A stretch of 64,000 nucleotides of DNA from Bacillota bacterium (GTDB lineage Bacteria; Bacillota; Clostridia; Acetivibrionales; DSM-1351). The stretch covers positions 45,258 through 109,257 of the forward strand of contig JAEZUC010000122.1 in NCBI GenBank assembly GCA_023443515.1, given 5' to 3'. A model generated the notes under the pieces. It worked only from the letters and a program-made list of their open reading frames with translations, ran no database searches and was not told where the DNA came from. The position numbers and the translations under genes were made by a program. This document shows positions 8,338 to 16,970 of this stretch, piece after piece (position 1 is the stretch's first letter; the number at the start of each line of letters is the position of its first letter).

Positions 8338-9282
8338 ATGGAGCTTGGAGATATAGGATTAGTCGTACATAGGATAAAAGAAAACGTTTCAAAAGTAATC
8401 GTAGGTAAGGAAGATATAATTGATTTGTCATTAATTTGCATAATTACGGGAGGGCATATGCTTTTAGAGGATGTCCCCGGAACAGGGAAAACGGTATTTG
8501 CAAGAGCATTGGCTGCCTCCCTTGACTGCAGTTTTAGGCGTATACAGTTTACACCTGACCTATTGCCGTCTGATGTTACAGGTATAAATTTTTACAGCCA
8601 GAAGGAAAGTAATTTTACTTTCAGACCCGGCCCTGTATTTTCCAACATTGTGCTTGCAGATGAGATTAACCGTGCCACTCCCCGTACTCAGTCCTCAATG
8701 TTGGAATGTATGGAGGAAAAACAGGTTACAATTGACGGTGAAACAAGAAAACTTGCTGCTCCGTTTTTCGTTATAGCTACTCAGAATCCCATAGAAATAC
8801 AGGGAACATTTCCGTTGCCGGAGGCCCAACTGGACAGGTTTTTGATTAAAACCTCAATGGGGTATCCCGATACCAAGTCTTCAATAGATATTCTCAAGAG
8901 GTTCAAGGAAAATAACCCTCTTTCGGAATTAAAGTCAGTTGTATCAGCAACCGAAATAAATGAAGCATCAGAGATATACTCAAAAGTAAAGGTTTCAGAG
9001 GATATAATGGAGTACATAATAAATATTGCAGAAGCAACAAGGAAACATTCAGGGGTTCATCTGGGAGTCAGCCCAAGAGGTACGTTGTCTTTGATGAAAG
9101 CCGCACAGGTTCACGCTCTGCTTAAAAACCGTACATTTGTCACGCCTGATGATATTAAGGCCATGGCAGTTCCTGTTCTGGCACACAGAATAATACCAAA
9201 AGGCCTTACAGCCGATAATAGCAATCCCGGAGAGAAAATTATCAATAATATTTTAGAACAGACAGCGGTTCCGCTTGAATAG
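8338..9282 (+). CDS. MoxR family AAA ATPase
   Basis: 314 residues. Walker A DVPGTGKT (near residue 45), Walker B VLADEINRATPRTQ, sensor 1 TQNPIE and the C-terminal lid with HLGVSPRGTLSLMKAA define the MoxR/RavA-type AAA_3 family. These are cytoplasmic chaperone-like ATPases that mature or activate partner proteins. The next gene is a DUF58 protein, the usual MoxR partner, and a membrane protein with a DUF4129-like tail follows, completing a commonly seen trio. Starts with ATG 8338 after AAAGGTGGG. No peptidase or transglutaminase gene is attached here. Confidence 0.92.
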   Translation: MELGDIGLVVHRIKENVSKVIVGKEDIIDLSLICIITGGHMLLEDVPGTGKTVFARALAASLDCSFRRIQFTPDLLPSDVTGINFYSQKESNFTFRPGPVFSNIVLADEINRATPRTQSSMLECMEEKQVTIDGETRKLAAPFFVIATQNPIEIQGTFPLPEAQLDRFLIKTSMGYPDTKSSIDILKRFKENNPLSELKSVVSATEINEASEIYSKVKVSEDIMEYIINIAEATRKHSGVHLGVSPRGTLSLMKAAQVHALLKNRTFVTPDDIKAMAVPVLAHRIIPKGLTADNSNPGEKIINNILEQTAVPLE

Positions 9283-9290
9283 GAGGAAGT

Positions 9291-10373
9291 ATGTTATTTT
9301 TGCAGATCGCACTTGCTCTGCCGCTGCTAATTCTCATTGAAACCTATCTTTTTAAGCGGTTTTTGCTTAAAGGAGTAGTATACCGCAGAACTGTTTCGGA
9401 AACCTCCGTATTTGAGGGCGATATAATATCAATGATTGAGGACATAGAAAACAATAGTTTTTTGCCCATTCCATGGATGAAAGCAGAGTCCCGGATAAGT
9501 CCGAACCTTGAGTTCAGTGCTGTTAAAAATATGCAGGTGTCTCAGGGGGGCTATCACAGAAGTGTTTTTTCCATAATGCCTTTCTATCGGCTGAAAAGAA
9601 CTCATACGGTGACCTGCCGAAAAAGAGGGGAGTACAACGTTGGAAATGTAACTCTTACGGCAGGGGACATTCTGGGCTTTGTTACAAAGATATCTTCATA
9701 TGAAAATGAGGTCAGGCTACTTATCTATCCAAGTCCTCTGCCTGAAAACAGAATGGTTCAGTGTTGCCGTTCTCTCCAAGGAGATGCAGTTGTAAGGAGG
9801 TTCATAAACCCAGACCCGTTTCTTGTGGCAGGAGTAAGGGAGTATCAGGCGGGAGATCCTATTTCGTCCATCAGTTGGAAGTCTACGGCTAGAACCAATT
9901 CACTTCAGGTATACAAGTATGACTATTCAGCAGATACAAAGCTCTTGATTTTATTTAATATTGATTCCAGCAACAGTCAGGATAATTACCCCAATGAGAG
10001 GGAATGTGAAAAAATAGAACTGGGCATTCACTTCTGTACTTCAATAGTTGATAAAACAATAAAACAGGGGATATCTACAGGATTTTGCTGTAACGGACAC
10101 TTCAGAGATCAAAAAGAAATTGTCAATATTCCATCTCGGTGCAGTCAGATCCAGCTTTTTACTATTTTTGAGGCCATGGCAAAACTTCAGCTTCACAGGG
10201 TGCAATCCTTTTATACAATGATAAAAAACATAAAAAACACTATTCCGAAGGATACAGATATACTTATTATTTCTCTTTACAATGATGAACAAATCCAGGA
10301 ACAGATTCAAGAACTGAAACGTTCCGGACATGAGGTTGAGACTTGGATTATTTCTGAAAGCGAGGTGGAATAA
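9291..10373 (+). CDS. DUF58 domain protein (MoxR partner)
   Basis: 360 residues. One or two hydrophobic segments at the extreme N-terminus are followed by a beta-rich region, then the DUF58 core with REYQAGDPISSISWKSTAR (residues ~183-201). A von Willebrand A-like alpha/beta part follows (LLILFNIDSSNS). The family accompanies MoxR ATPases and its N-terminal segment anchors it at the membrane. The gene starts 8 bp after moxR with AGGAGG and overlaps the following gene at its stop, so the three are one translationally coupled operon. Confidence 0.88.
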   Translation: MLFLQIALALPLLILIETYLFKRFLLKGVVYRRTVSETSVFEGDIISMIEDIENNSFLPIPWMKAESRISPNLEFSAVKNMQVSQGGYHRSVFSIMPFYRLKRTHTVTCRKRGEYNVGNVTLTAGDILGFVTKISSYENEVRLLIYPSPLPENRMVQCCRSLQGDAVVRRFINPDPFLVAGVREYQAGDPISSISWKSTARTNSLQVYKYDYSADTKLLILFNIDSSNSQDNYPNERECEKIELGIHFCTSIVDKTIKQGISTGFCCNGHFRDQKEIVNIPSRCSQIQLFTIFEAMAKLQLHRVQSFYTMIKNIKNTIPKDTDILIISLYNDEQIQEQIQELKRSGHEVETWIISESEVE

Positions 10374-11635
10374 TGTCGAAATTATTTCTGCCAATAAACG
10401 TATTGCAAGGACTGGCTTGGATGCCGATTACCTACTTTATTATGCAGCTAATTCTTCCGGCCAATACTTCCGTTGTTTTATCAGTTACTATGGTGGTACT
10501 TGCTTTTGTGGCTGCGCTTATATGCAGATTTAACATAAAAGCCTATATGTATAACACCATCTCGTTGGGTGTATCAATTCTTGTGGGGGTTGTCGCTACG
10601 GGTACTGTCCTTGGCAGGCTTATTGTGACCATACTGTGTATGGCTGTCTTCCTCGGTACATGGTACGGCTTAAAAAAAGAAAACGATTTATCTATGCAGA
10701 CAGCAATACTAGCCCTCATCATAAATATCATTTATGGGGTAATAAACAAAGTTGCGGATATGAGTGACAGTGTTCGATATGGAAATGCAATCATATGCAT
10801 TTCGGTTATCTCCGTGGTTTTAATTTTAATATTAAGGCAGCTGGATGATTCAAGAAGGTTCGGAACAGCCAGCATGGACATAAGCAGGACACAACGAAAG
10901 AATAACCGGATATTCGGTGGAGTAATACTTCTGGTACTTATAATAATGGGAACTTTCGGACGGATATCTGAAATTTATAAATTTGTATTTAGGTTAGTGG
11001 GAAAAATATTTGAGATGTTAGCTATGCTACTAAGTCCCGGAAAAACTCAGGCAGAGGAAAAGCCCATTCCCGGGCAGCAGTTCCCGGGAGTAAAAGAATC
11101 CTCAAGCCTGTTTGATGAAATACTGAGGATAGTGCTGGATGTGTTTGCTGTAATTCTGATAGCGGCTTTTACCATTTATCTTTTCTACACAATAACAAAA
11201 TTGGTAATCAAGCTTATACGAAATATTGCAGGATGGCTTTCAAACAGAGAAGCAGCAGCCGTAATAGTAAACGAAAACGGACTGATTGATGAAAAGCAGA
11301 GTCTTTACGGTAAAAATATAAAGAAAATCACCCATAGGTTTCTTGACAGGGCAAGGAGATTATTCAGCAGTGAAGTACCCTATAACAAATTACCGGATGG
11401 CAAAGCCAAAATAAGAAGATTGTTCAGAAACTTTGTTTATAAATCAACGGGGATTGGAGTTAACATTAAAAAATCTTCAACGGCAGACGAGATATCGAGA
11501 AGTGCTTCGGCGGCGGTACCATCTGAAACTGAGCTTAACAAGCTGATGTCTGAAATTTATAATTCTGTACGTTATGGTGATATAGAGCCGTCTCAGGGGA
11601 ATTTAGAGATTCTGGAAGAGAAGTTTAATAAATAG
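10373..11635 (+). CDS. Polytopic membrane protein of the MoxR operon (DUF4129-like C-terminus)
   Basis: 420 residues. About six transmembrane helices lie in residues 1-200, one more near 250-275, and a soluble C-terminal region follows. The tail (residues ~330-415, with KIRRLFRNFVYKSTGIG and an ADEISRSASA stretch) resembles the DUF4129 domain found at the end of transglutaminase-type MoxR partners; here no transglutaminase motif is seen. ATG 10373 overlaps the stop of the DUF58 gene by one base. Function unknown, but the operon setting points to an envelope complex with the MoxR ATPase. Confidence 0.75.
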   Translation: MSKLFLPINVLQGLAWMPITYFIMQLILPANTSVVLSVTMVVLAFVAALICRFNIKAYMYNTISLGVSILVGVVATGTVLGRLIVTILCMAVFLGTWYGLKKENDLSMQTAILALIINIIYGVINKVADMSDSVRYGNAIICISVISVVLILILRQLDDSRRFGTASMDISRTQRKNNRIFGGVILLVLIIMGTFGRISEIYKFVFRLVGKIFEMLAMLLSPGKTQAEEKPIPGQQFPGVKESSSLFDEILRIVLDVFAVILIAAFTIYLFYTITKLVIKLIRNIAGWLSNREAAAVIVNENGLIDEKQSLYGKNIKKITHRFLDRARRLFSSEVPYNKLPDGKAKIRRLFRNFVYKSTGIGVNIKKSSTADEISRSASAAVPSETELNKLMSEIYNSVRYGDIEPSQGNLEILEEKFNK

Positions 11636-11642
11636 GTATCCG

Positions 11643-11671
11643 TTGACAATAAACTAGAAATATTATATAGT
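11643..11671 (+). promoter_or_regulatory. Sigma-A-type promoter of the TrmB-like gene
   Basis: TTGACA at 11643-11648 and TATAGT at 11666-11671 are separated by exactly 17 bp, close to consensus. The -10 box lies inside the left arm of the palindrome at 11665-11694. Confidence 0.65.
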
Positions 11672-11694
11672 GGTTTTATATAGAACCACTATAT
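11665..11694. promoter_or_regulatory. 11-bp inverted repeat over the promoter: operator or terminator
   Basis: ATATAGTGGTT (11665-11675) and AACCACTATAT (11684-11694) are perfect inverted repeats with an 8-base loop, followed by TTTTA. The position just after the MoxR operon allows a terminator. Overlap with the -10 box of the next promoter also allows an operator bound by the regulator encoded 15 bp downstream. Confidence 0.6.
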
Positions 11695-11708
11695 TTTTAT
11701 GAAGAGAG

Positions 11709-12422
11709 ATGTTGCAGGTGGATATTATTGACGCTCTAATGCAGGCGGGTTTCACCAGACATGAGTCTGTTTTGTATGTTACTCTCTGTAGGGAAGGTGA
11801 GCTGACAGGATATGAAGCATCCAAGCTCACAGGGATTCCACGGTCAAACGCTTATCTTGGCCTTGCCGGCTTGTGCGACAAGGGCGGTGCTTATAAAATA
11901 AGCAGTGAAACGGCTCAATATGGAGCGGTGCCTGTCAATGAGCTTGTAGAAAACCTCAAAAGAAAGTTTTCACAGATAATAAAGGTAATTGAGGAGATTC
12001 CAAAGGTCAATATACCCAAGGATACTTTTGTAACCATTAACGGGACTGAGCAGATAGTTAATAAAATGAAAAACATGATAAATGAAGCTCTATACAGGAT
12101 ATATATTTCGATAGCCAGAAATCAGCTGGAGCTGGTTTTAGAAGAACTTGTCAATGCAAAGGAAAGAGGACTCAAAGTAGTTCTGATAACCTCTGATTGT
12201 ACCGGTATGGAAGGTTTTACATGTTATAGGTCCCAAAAGAAGCCCGGAAGTGTCCGGCTTATTACAGACTCCTCAAATGTTCTTACAGGACATTTAAGTG
12301 AATTTGGTGCTACGGGGTTATTTTCAATGAATCAGAATATGGTTGATGTTATTAAAGATTCTTTAACCAATGAAATAAGGCTAATTAATATTGAAAATAA
12401 TCAAATTAATAATACAAATTAA
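11709..12422 (+). CDS. TrmB family transcriptional regulator
   Basis: 237 residues. Residues ~5-75 are a winged-helix domain of the TrmB type (ALMQAGFTRHESVLYVTLCR, then ASKLTGIPRSNAYLGLAGL as the recognition region). A coiled stretch follows, and residues ~105-230 resemble the PLD-like sensor region of the family (ARNQLELVLEELVNAKERGL). TrmB proteins are sugar- or metabolite-sensing regulators. It sits 19 bp before lysA on the same strand, so control of the lysA-ddh pair is likely, as is self-control through the palindrome in its promoter. The effector is unknown. Confidence 0.82.
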   Translation: MLQVDIIDALMQAGFTRHESVLYVTLCREGELTGYEASKLTGIPRSNAYLGLAGLCDKGGAYKISSETAQYGAVPVNELVENLKRKFSQIIKVIEEIPKVNIPKDTFVTINGTEQIVNKMKNMINEALYRIYISIARNQLELVLEELVNAKERGLKVVLITSDCTGMEGFTCYRSQKKPGSVRLITDSSNVLTGHLSEFGATGLFSMNQNMVDVIKDSLTNEIRLINIENNQINNTN

Positions 12423-12440
12423 ATTAAAGAGGTGTACACT

Positions 12441-13691
12441 ATGGTAGAATACTATTCAACAAAAACTAACTTTTTCGGCAATTCAAACCCGGAAAAGCTC
12501 ATAAAGGAATTTGGGAGTCCTTTATATGTCTACAATGAAAAAGTATTGAGACAAAAATGCAGAGATATGAAGAATCTTGTGGATTACAAAAACTTCATTC
12601 CAAACTATTCAATAAAGGCTAATTCAAACCTTACTATTTTGAAAATCGTGAAGGAAGAAGGACTCAGGGCCGATGCAATGTCAGCAGGTGAGATACAGCT
12701 GCTGCTTCATGCGGGATTTAAACCTGAAAATCTGTTTTTCGTTCCTAACAACGTTTCAGAAGCAGAATTAAAGTATGCAGTTGACAACGGTGTGCTGGTA
12801 AGTGTTGATTCTCTTTCACAGCTTGAATTGCTTGGCAAAATCAACCCCGGAGGAAAAGCCGCTGTAAGGTTTAATCCGGGAGTTGGAGCGGGGCACCATG
12901 AAAAGGTTGTAACAGCCGGAAAGAAAACAAAGTTTGGAGTAAATATTGACTGCGTGGATCAGGTAAAGGAGATTGCACAAAAGTACAATATGAAAATATG
13001 CGGTGTAAACCAACACATAGGTTCATTGTTTATGGAAGGCGATTCCTACATTGAAGGGGTAAAATCCTTACTTGCTGTAGCAGAGCAGTTTGAAGACATA
13101 GATTTTGTTGATATGGGGGGCGGCTTCGGAATTCCGTATAAAAAGCAGGAAGGCCAGGAACCCCTCGATTTGGCAAGCTTTAAGGAAAAGCTTACACAGG
13201 TTCTTGAACAGTGGACTGACAAATATGGAAAGAAGATACTTTTCAAGACTGAGCCGGGCCGCTATATTGTTGCAGAAAGCGGAGTAATTCTGGGTAACGT
13301 ATATGCTACAAAGGCTAACTATGGAAATAAGTATGTTGGTACTGACATAGGATTCAATGTACTGGCAAGACCTGTTATGTACGATTCACACCATGACATA
13401 GAAGTGTATAGAAACGGAAATCCTTTAAATGGCTGTGAAGCAGAGGATGTAACAGTAGTAGGTAATATCTGCGAGAGCGGCGATATTATAGCAAAGAACA
13501 GAAAACTCCCTGTTATAAAGGAAGGGGATATACTTGGAATAATGGATGCGGGTGCATACGGTTTTGCAATGAGTTCAAATTACAATATGAGGCTAAGACC
13601 TGCGGAAGTACTTATTAAAGAAGACGGCGAGCCTGTGCTGATAAGACGCAGGGATACTTTTGAAGACTTGATAGCAAACTTCAATATATAA
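12441..13691 (+). CDS. lysA: Diaminopimelate decarboxylase
   Basis: 416 residues, fold-type III PLP decarboxylase. K59 in NYSIKAN is the Schiff-base lysine; GGGFGIPY, the EPGRYIV motif, and CESGDIIA near the C-terminus are the family's phosphate- and substrate-binding elements. It converts meso-diaminopimelate to L-lysine in the cytoplasm. ATG 12441 follows AAAGAGG; the GTG at 12432 overlaps that site. It lies between the TrmB-like regulator and ddh, forming a compact lysine/diaminopimelate unit. It is a distant paralogue of the decarboxylase at 40686, which has different surroundings. Confidence 0.9.
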   Translation: MVEYYSTKTNFFGNSNPEKLIKEFGSPLYVYNEKVLRQKCRDMKNLVDYKNFIPNYSIKANSNLTILKIVKEEGLRADAMSAGEIQLLLHAGFKPENLFFVPNNVSEAELKYAVDNGVLVSVDSLSQLELLGKINPGGKAAVRFNPGVGAGHHEKVVTAGKKTKFGVNIDCVDQVKEIAQKYNMKICGVNQHIGSLFMEGDSYIEGVKSLLAVAEQFEDIDFVDMGGGFGIPYKKQEGQEPLDLASFKEKLTQVLEQWTDKYGKKILFKTEPGRYIVAESGVILGNVYATKANYGNKYVGTDIGFNVLARPVMYDSHHDIEVYRNGNPLNGCEAEDVTVVGNICESGDIIAKNRKLPVIKEGDILGIMDAGAYGFAMSSNYNMRLRPAEVLIKEDGEPVLIRRRDTFEDLIANFNI

Positions 13692-13727
13692 TATAAAACT
13701 ATACTATAAATAGAAAAGAGGATAACA

Positions 13728-14717
13728 ATGAGCAAGGTAAGAATAGGTATTGTGGGATATGGGAATATAGGTAAGGGCGTTGAAGCGGCAATAAGACAGA
13801 ATAGTGATACTGAACTGGTTGCCGTATTTACCAGAAGAAGTCCCGAAAGTGTAGTTTTAAAAACTCCCGGAGTCAAGGTAGTAGATATAAAAGACGCTGA
13901 TAAATATAAAAATGATATAGATGTAATGATTCTTTGCGGAGGTTCTGCAACAGACCTTCCTGAACAAGGGCCTGAATTTGCTGCTATGTTCAATATTGTT
14001 GACAGCTTTGATACACATGCCAAAATTCCTGAGTACTTTGAAAAAGTAAATAAGGCTGCATCAGCTGCAAATAAAACAGCTGTAATTTCTGTAGGATGGG
14101 ATCCTGGTTTATTCTCAATGATAAGGATGCTGTCAGGTGCTATTCTGCCGGAAGGAAACGATTATACCTTCTGGGGTAAAGGTGTAAGCCAAGGCCATTC
14201 TGATGCTATCAGAAGGGTAACCGGAGTAAAGAATGCTATTCAGTATACTATTCCCATAGATGATGCGATTGACAGTGTAAGAAACGGAAAAAATCCTGAA
14301 CTGTCAACAAGACAGAAGCATTTGAGAGAGTGTTTTGTTGTGGCAGAGGAAGGTGCTGATAAAGCAAAAATTGAAGCTGACATAAAGAATATGCCCAATT
14401 ATTTTGCAGACTATGATACTATAGTACATTTTGTAAGTGAAGAGGAACTCAAAAGCAGCCATTCAAAGATGCCTCACGGAGGGTTTGTATTCAGAAGTGG
14501 AAAAACAGGCATAGACACCGTTAACAACCACATTATAGAATTTTCACTTAAACTGGACAGTAACCCTGAATTTACTGCAAATGTATTGGTTGCATATGCT
14601 AGAGCTGCCGCACGTATGAACAATGAAGGTAGCTTCGGAGCAAAAACAGTATTTGACGTACCATTGTCATATTTGTCTGAAAAGAGCCATGCCGAGCTTA
14701 TAAAAGGACTTTTATAA
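13728..14717 (+). CDS. ddh: meso-Diaminopimelate D-dehydrogenase
   Basis: 329 residues, the usual family length. N-terminal Rossmann motif GIVGYGNIGKGVEAAI binds NADP(H); VISVGWDPGLFSMIR and the GKGVSQGHSDAIRRV segment are characteristic of Ddh. It catalyses reversible reductive amination giving meso-diaminopimelate from tetrahydrodipicolinate, a one-step route to the peptidoglycan and lysine precursor. It lies 36 bp downstream of lysA with AGAGG before the ATG. The pair makes DAP in one step and consumes it in the next, so joint control by the upstream regulator is sensible. Confidence 0.92.
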   Translation: MSKVRIGIVGYGNIGKGVEAAIRQNSDTELVAVFTRRSPESVVLKTPGVKVVDIKDADKYKNDIDVMILCGGSATDLPEQGPEFAAMFNIVDSFDTHAKIPEYFEKVNKAASAANKTAVISVGWDPGLFSMIRMLSGAILPEGNDYTFWGKGVSQGHSDAIRRVTGVKNAIQYTIPIDDAIDSVRNGKNPELSTRQKHLRECFVVAEEGADKAKIEADIKNMPNYFADYDTIVHFVSEEELKSSHSKMPHGGFVFRSGKTGIDTVNNHIIEFSLKLDSNPEFTANVLVAYARAAARMNNEGSFGAKTVFDVPLSYLSEKSHAELIKGLL

Positions 14718-14800
14718 TCAGAATTAGAACCAAAACTCATTATCTGCCATAGTATGTAGTATTATTTTTATGGTTGCAGCCATACGGGCAGGAGGTAATA

Positions 14801-15103
14801 ATGAGCGGTTCAGCATTAGACAATGTTACTTGGAAGGGCAACAGCAGAAAAATGTATAAAGCAGTTATGTCTGCCGTTCCTTCAATTTTCCGTTCCATGA
14901 TAAGGCGTGAGATTGAGAGTTGGGTTGTGGAACACAAAGTTAAAGTTGTTACTGAAGAGTTACTTTTAAAAATGTTTTATGAAAAAGCTCCAAAGGGCTA
15001 TAAACAAAAGCTTGGCCCGAAACTGGAGGCAATGAAAACAACCCGTGGAGAAACACGTGGAGAATCAGAAGAAGAAAATACTGAGTCTGAAAATGAAGAA
15101 TAA
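14801..15103 (+). CDS. Small protein resembling the PCP_red (protochlorophyllide reductase-tail) domain
   Basis: 100 residues. The core (residues ~17-65, VPSIFRSMIRREIESWVVE then VVTEELL) resembles the short helical domain found at the end of BchB/ChlB and in many small free-standing proteins of anaerobes. The last 25 residues are acidic and low-complexity. ATG 14801 follows CAGGAGGT, while an ATG 27 bases earlier lacks a good site. The function of stand-alone copies is not known; there are no bacteriochlorophyll genes here. A strong hairpin terminator follows. Confidence 0.6.
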   Translation: MSGSALDNVTWKGNSRKMYKAVMSAVPSIFRSMIRREIESWVVEHKVKVVTEELLLKMFYEKAPKGYKQKLGPKLEAMKTTRGETRGESEEENTESENEE

Positions 15104-15118
15104 TTTTACTAATTAAAT

Positions 15119-15166
15119 GGTAGGTACAGCACACCGATGAGTGTAAGCTGTATCTGCCTTTTTTTT
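15119..15166 (+). terminator. Rho-independent terminator
   Basis: Imperfect hairpin with GGTAGGTACAGC on the left and GCTGTATCTGCC on the right, plus an inner ACAC/GTGT pair, followed by eight T (15159-15166). Confidence 0.75.
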
Positions 15167-15274
15167 GTCCCGTTGCTTGTCCTAAAGCAACTCCGGTTGT
15201 AAATAGTGTTTCCAATTTGCCTTATTTCTTAGAAAGCAAATAAGGACATTGTTTAAAATGGGGGGGAAGTCTTT

Positions 15275-15631
15275 ATGCAGGAATTTTTAACTGAGTATTG
15301 GTTTGTTGTATTAATTGCCATAGGCTTTGCAGGGTACGTCATTTACCTGATAACTAAACACCGCTGGACGAAGTTGAGAGAAATGGCATATAAAATGATT
15401 GTACAGGCTGAGCAGGTTATTACAGGGACAAAGAAGGGGCAGGAAAGGTTTGAGGCTGTACTTAACCAGCTTTATAATGTTATGCCTTTGTGGCTGAGGA
15501 TTTTTATTCCTAAAAACCTTCTTGAGAAAAAACTTCAGCAATGGTATGAGCTTATAAAGGATTCACTGGATGACGGAGAAATAAACCATTCCACAGAACA
15601 TAGAGAAAATACAAGCATAGATAATTTATAG
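15275..15631 (+). CDS. Small membrane protein, phage-holin-like (LLH type)
   Basis: 118 residues. One N-terminal transmembrane helix (residues ~9-26), then an amphipathic segment with the pattern AYKMIVQAEQVITGTKKGQE. Its spacing and the later short hydrophobic region (PLWLRIFIPKNLLEKKLQQW) resemble clostridial holins of the LLH superfamily. No endolysin, capsid or integrase gene is nearby, so it is better read as a chromosomal holin-like protein than as part of a prophage. Starts with ATG 15275 after a GGGGGG site. Confidence 0.55.
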   Translation: MQEFLTEYWFVVLIAIGFAGYVIYLITKHRWTKLREMAYKMIVQAEQVITGTKKGQERFEAVLNQLYNVMPLWLRIFIPKNLLEKKLQQWYELIKDSLDDGEINHSTEHRENTSIDNL

Positions 15632-15708
15632 TTCTTTTAGGGATTTATTGATTAACTTGTAAAAGCTTGATATTATACCATTACATGTCAAAATAAAAAG
15701 GAGATGGT

Positions 15709-16947
15709 ATGCTAATGAAAATCAAGGGCTTTATTGTTGTTATTACACTGCTTTTGACAGTAGTGCTCAATTCAGGTGTTTGTTCAGCTGATGGGACGGT
15801 GACGGGGACTTCACTAATATATGGTGACTTCAACAACGATGGCAGCGTTAATGCGTTGGATCTGGTAGGGTTTAAACAGTATCTGATGGATTCGGAACGA
15901 ACTTACAATAGCAGTATGGATCTTAATCTGGATAATACCGCAGATTCAGTGGATTATGCTATTTTGAAACAGTATTTACTGGGCATAGTAACTACACTGC
16001 CTGTAAATACTCCGGCAACAGATATTAAGACGGGTGTTAATTACAAGATAATCAATCGTAACAGTGGCAAGCTTCTGGACGTATCCGAAGCAACTGTTGC
16101 TGATGGTGGAAATGTTATTCAATGGGGGCTTACAGGTGGAACAAACCAGCAGTGGAGTTTTATGGATGCAGGGGCAGGTTACTACAAAATAGTTAACCGT
16201 AATAGTGGTAAAGTTTTGGAAATATTAAACTCATCTGCTGATAACGGCGGGGATGCTGTCCAAGGGACAGATAGTGGAAGTAATTATCAAAAATGGAGAC
16301 TTGTTGATATCGGCGGGGGATATTATAAAATAGTTAACATGGGAAGCGGAAAGCTTCTGGAGGTGTTAAGCACATCCACAGCCAACGGCGGTGATGTTGC
16401 CCAGTGGACTGACAATGGAGGTAAAAATCAGCAGTGGTACCTTGTTGCTCAAACAACGGGTAACATTATATATACGCTGGTCAGAGAACAAAATCCGACA
16501 GCCGACCAATTGGATGCATATGCAAAAATAAAAGCCGCTATGGATTCTGCAGTTATGTACTATAATAATCTCACTAACATCAGCAAGCAGTTAACCGTAT
16601 ATTACAACACATCAGTTTCCACAGCGGATGGAAATATCAACGGAACTATAAGGTTCGGCTCATCAAGAAGTTATATGGATACCTGCACCGCAATGCATGA
16701 AATTGCCCATACTGTAGGTGTAGGACAGAGCTCAGGTTGGTTCTCTTTAGTTAAAAACGGAATTTATACAGGAACGTCCGGCACAGAAGAATTAAGAAAG
16801 ATCACTGGTGTTTCAACGGACGCTGTGCATGGCGACAGTCAGCATTTTTGGCCTTATGGACTGAACTATTCCAGTGAGGTAAAGACTGACGCAGATTATA
16901 TAAATCATTGCAGAATTGTAAACCAGTTTAAGAAGGACGGGGTATAA
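15709..16947 (+). CDS. Secreted dockerin protein with ricin-type lectin repeats and a peptidase-like domain
   Basis: 412 residues. Signal peptide at residues 1-26; type I dockerin at ~39-100 with two calcium-loop repeats (GDFNNDGSVNALDLVGFKQY and DLNLDNTADSVDYAILKQY); then three ~45-residue ricin/beta-trefoil repeats (YKIINRNSGKLLDV, YKIVNRNSGKVLEI, YKIVNMGSGKLLEV), each ending in a QxW-type signature. The C-terminal region (~245-412) has HEIAH at 330-334 followed by TVGVG, a zinc-metallopeptidase-like signature. The dockerin implies attachment to the cellulosome. The N-terminal placement of the dockerin is unusual. The substrate of the putative peptidase is unknown. Confidence 0.82.
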   Translation: MLMKIKGFIVVITLLLTVVLNSGVCSADGTVTGTSLIYGDFNNDGSVNALDLVGFKQYLMDSERTYNSSMDLNLDNTADSVDYAILKQYLLGIVTTLPVNTPATDIKTGVNYKIINRNSGKLLDVSEATVADGGNVIQWGLTGGTNQQWSFMDAGAGYYKIVNRNSGKVLEILNSSADNGGDAVQGTDSGSNYQKWRLVDIGGGYYKIVNMGSGKLLEVLSTSTANGGDVAQWTDNGGKNQQWYLVAQTTGNIIYTLVREQNPTADQLDAYAKIKAAMDSAVMYYNNLTNISKQLTVYYNTSVSTADGNINGTIRFGSSRSYMDTCTAMHEIAHTVGVGQSSGWFSLVKNGIYTGTSGTEELRKITGVSTDAVHGDSQHFWPYGLNYSSEVKTDADYINHCRIVNQFKKDGV

Positions 16948-16970
16948 GTATTATATGGGAGGTATTATAA

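Noticed and set aside
15275..15631. Prophage remnant suggested by the holin-like gene
   Set aside because: No endolysin, portal, capsid, tail or integrase gene is nearby; a holin-like membrane protein alone is not enough.
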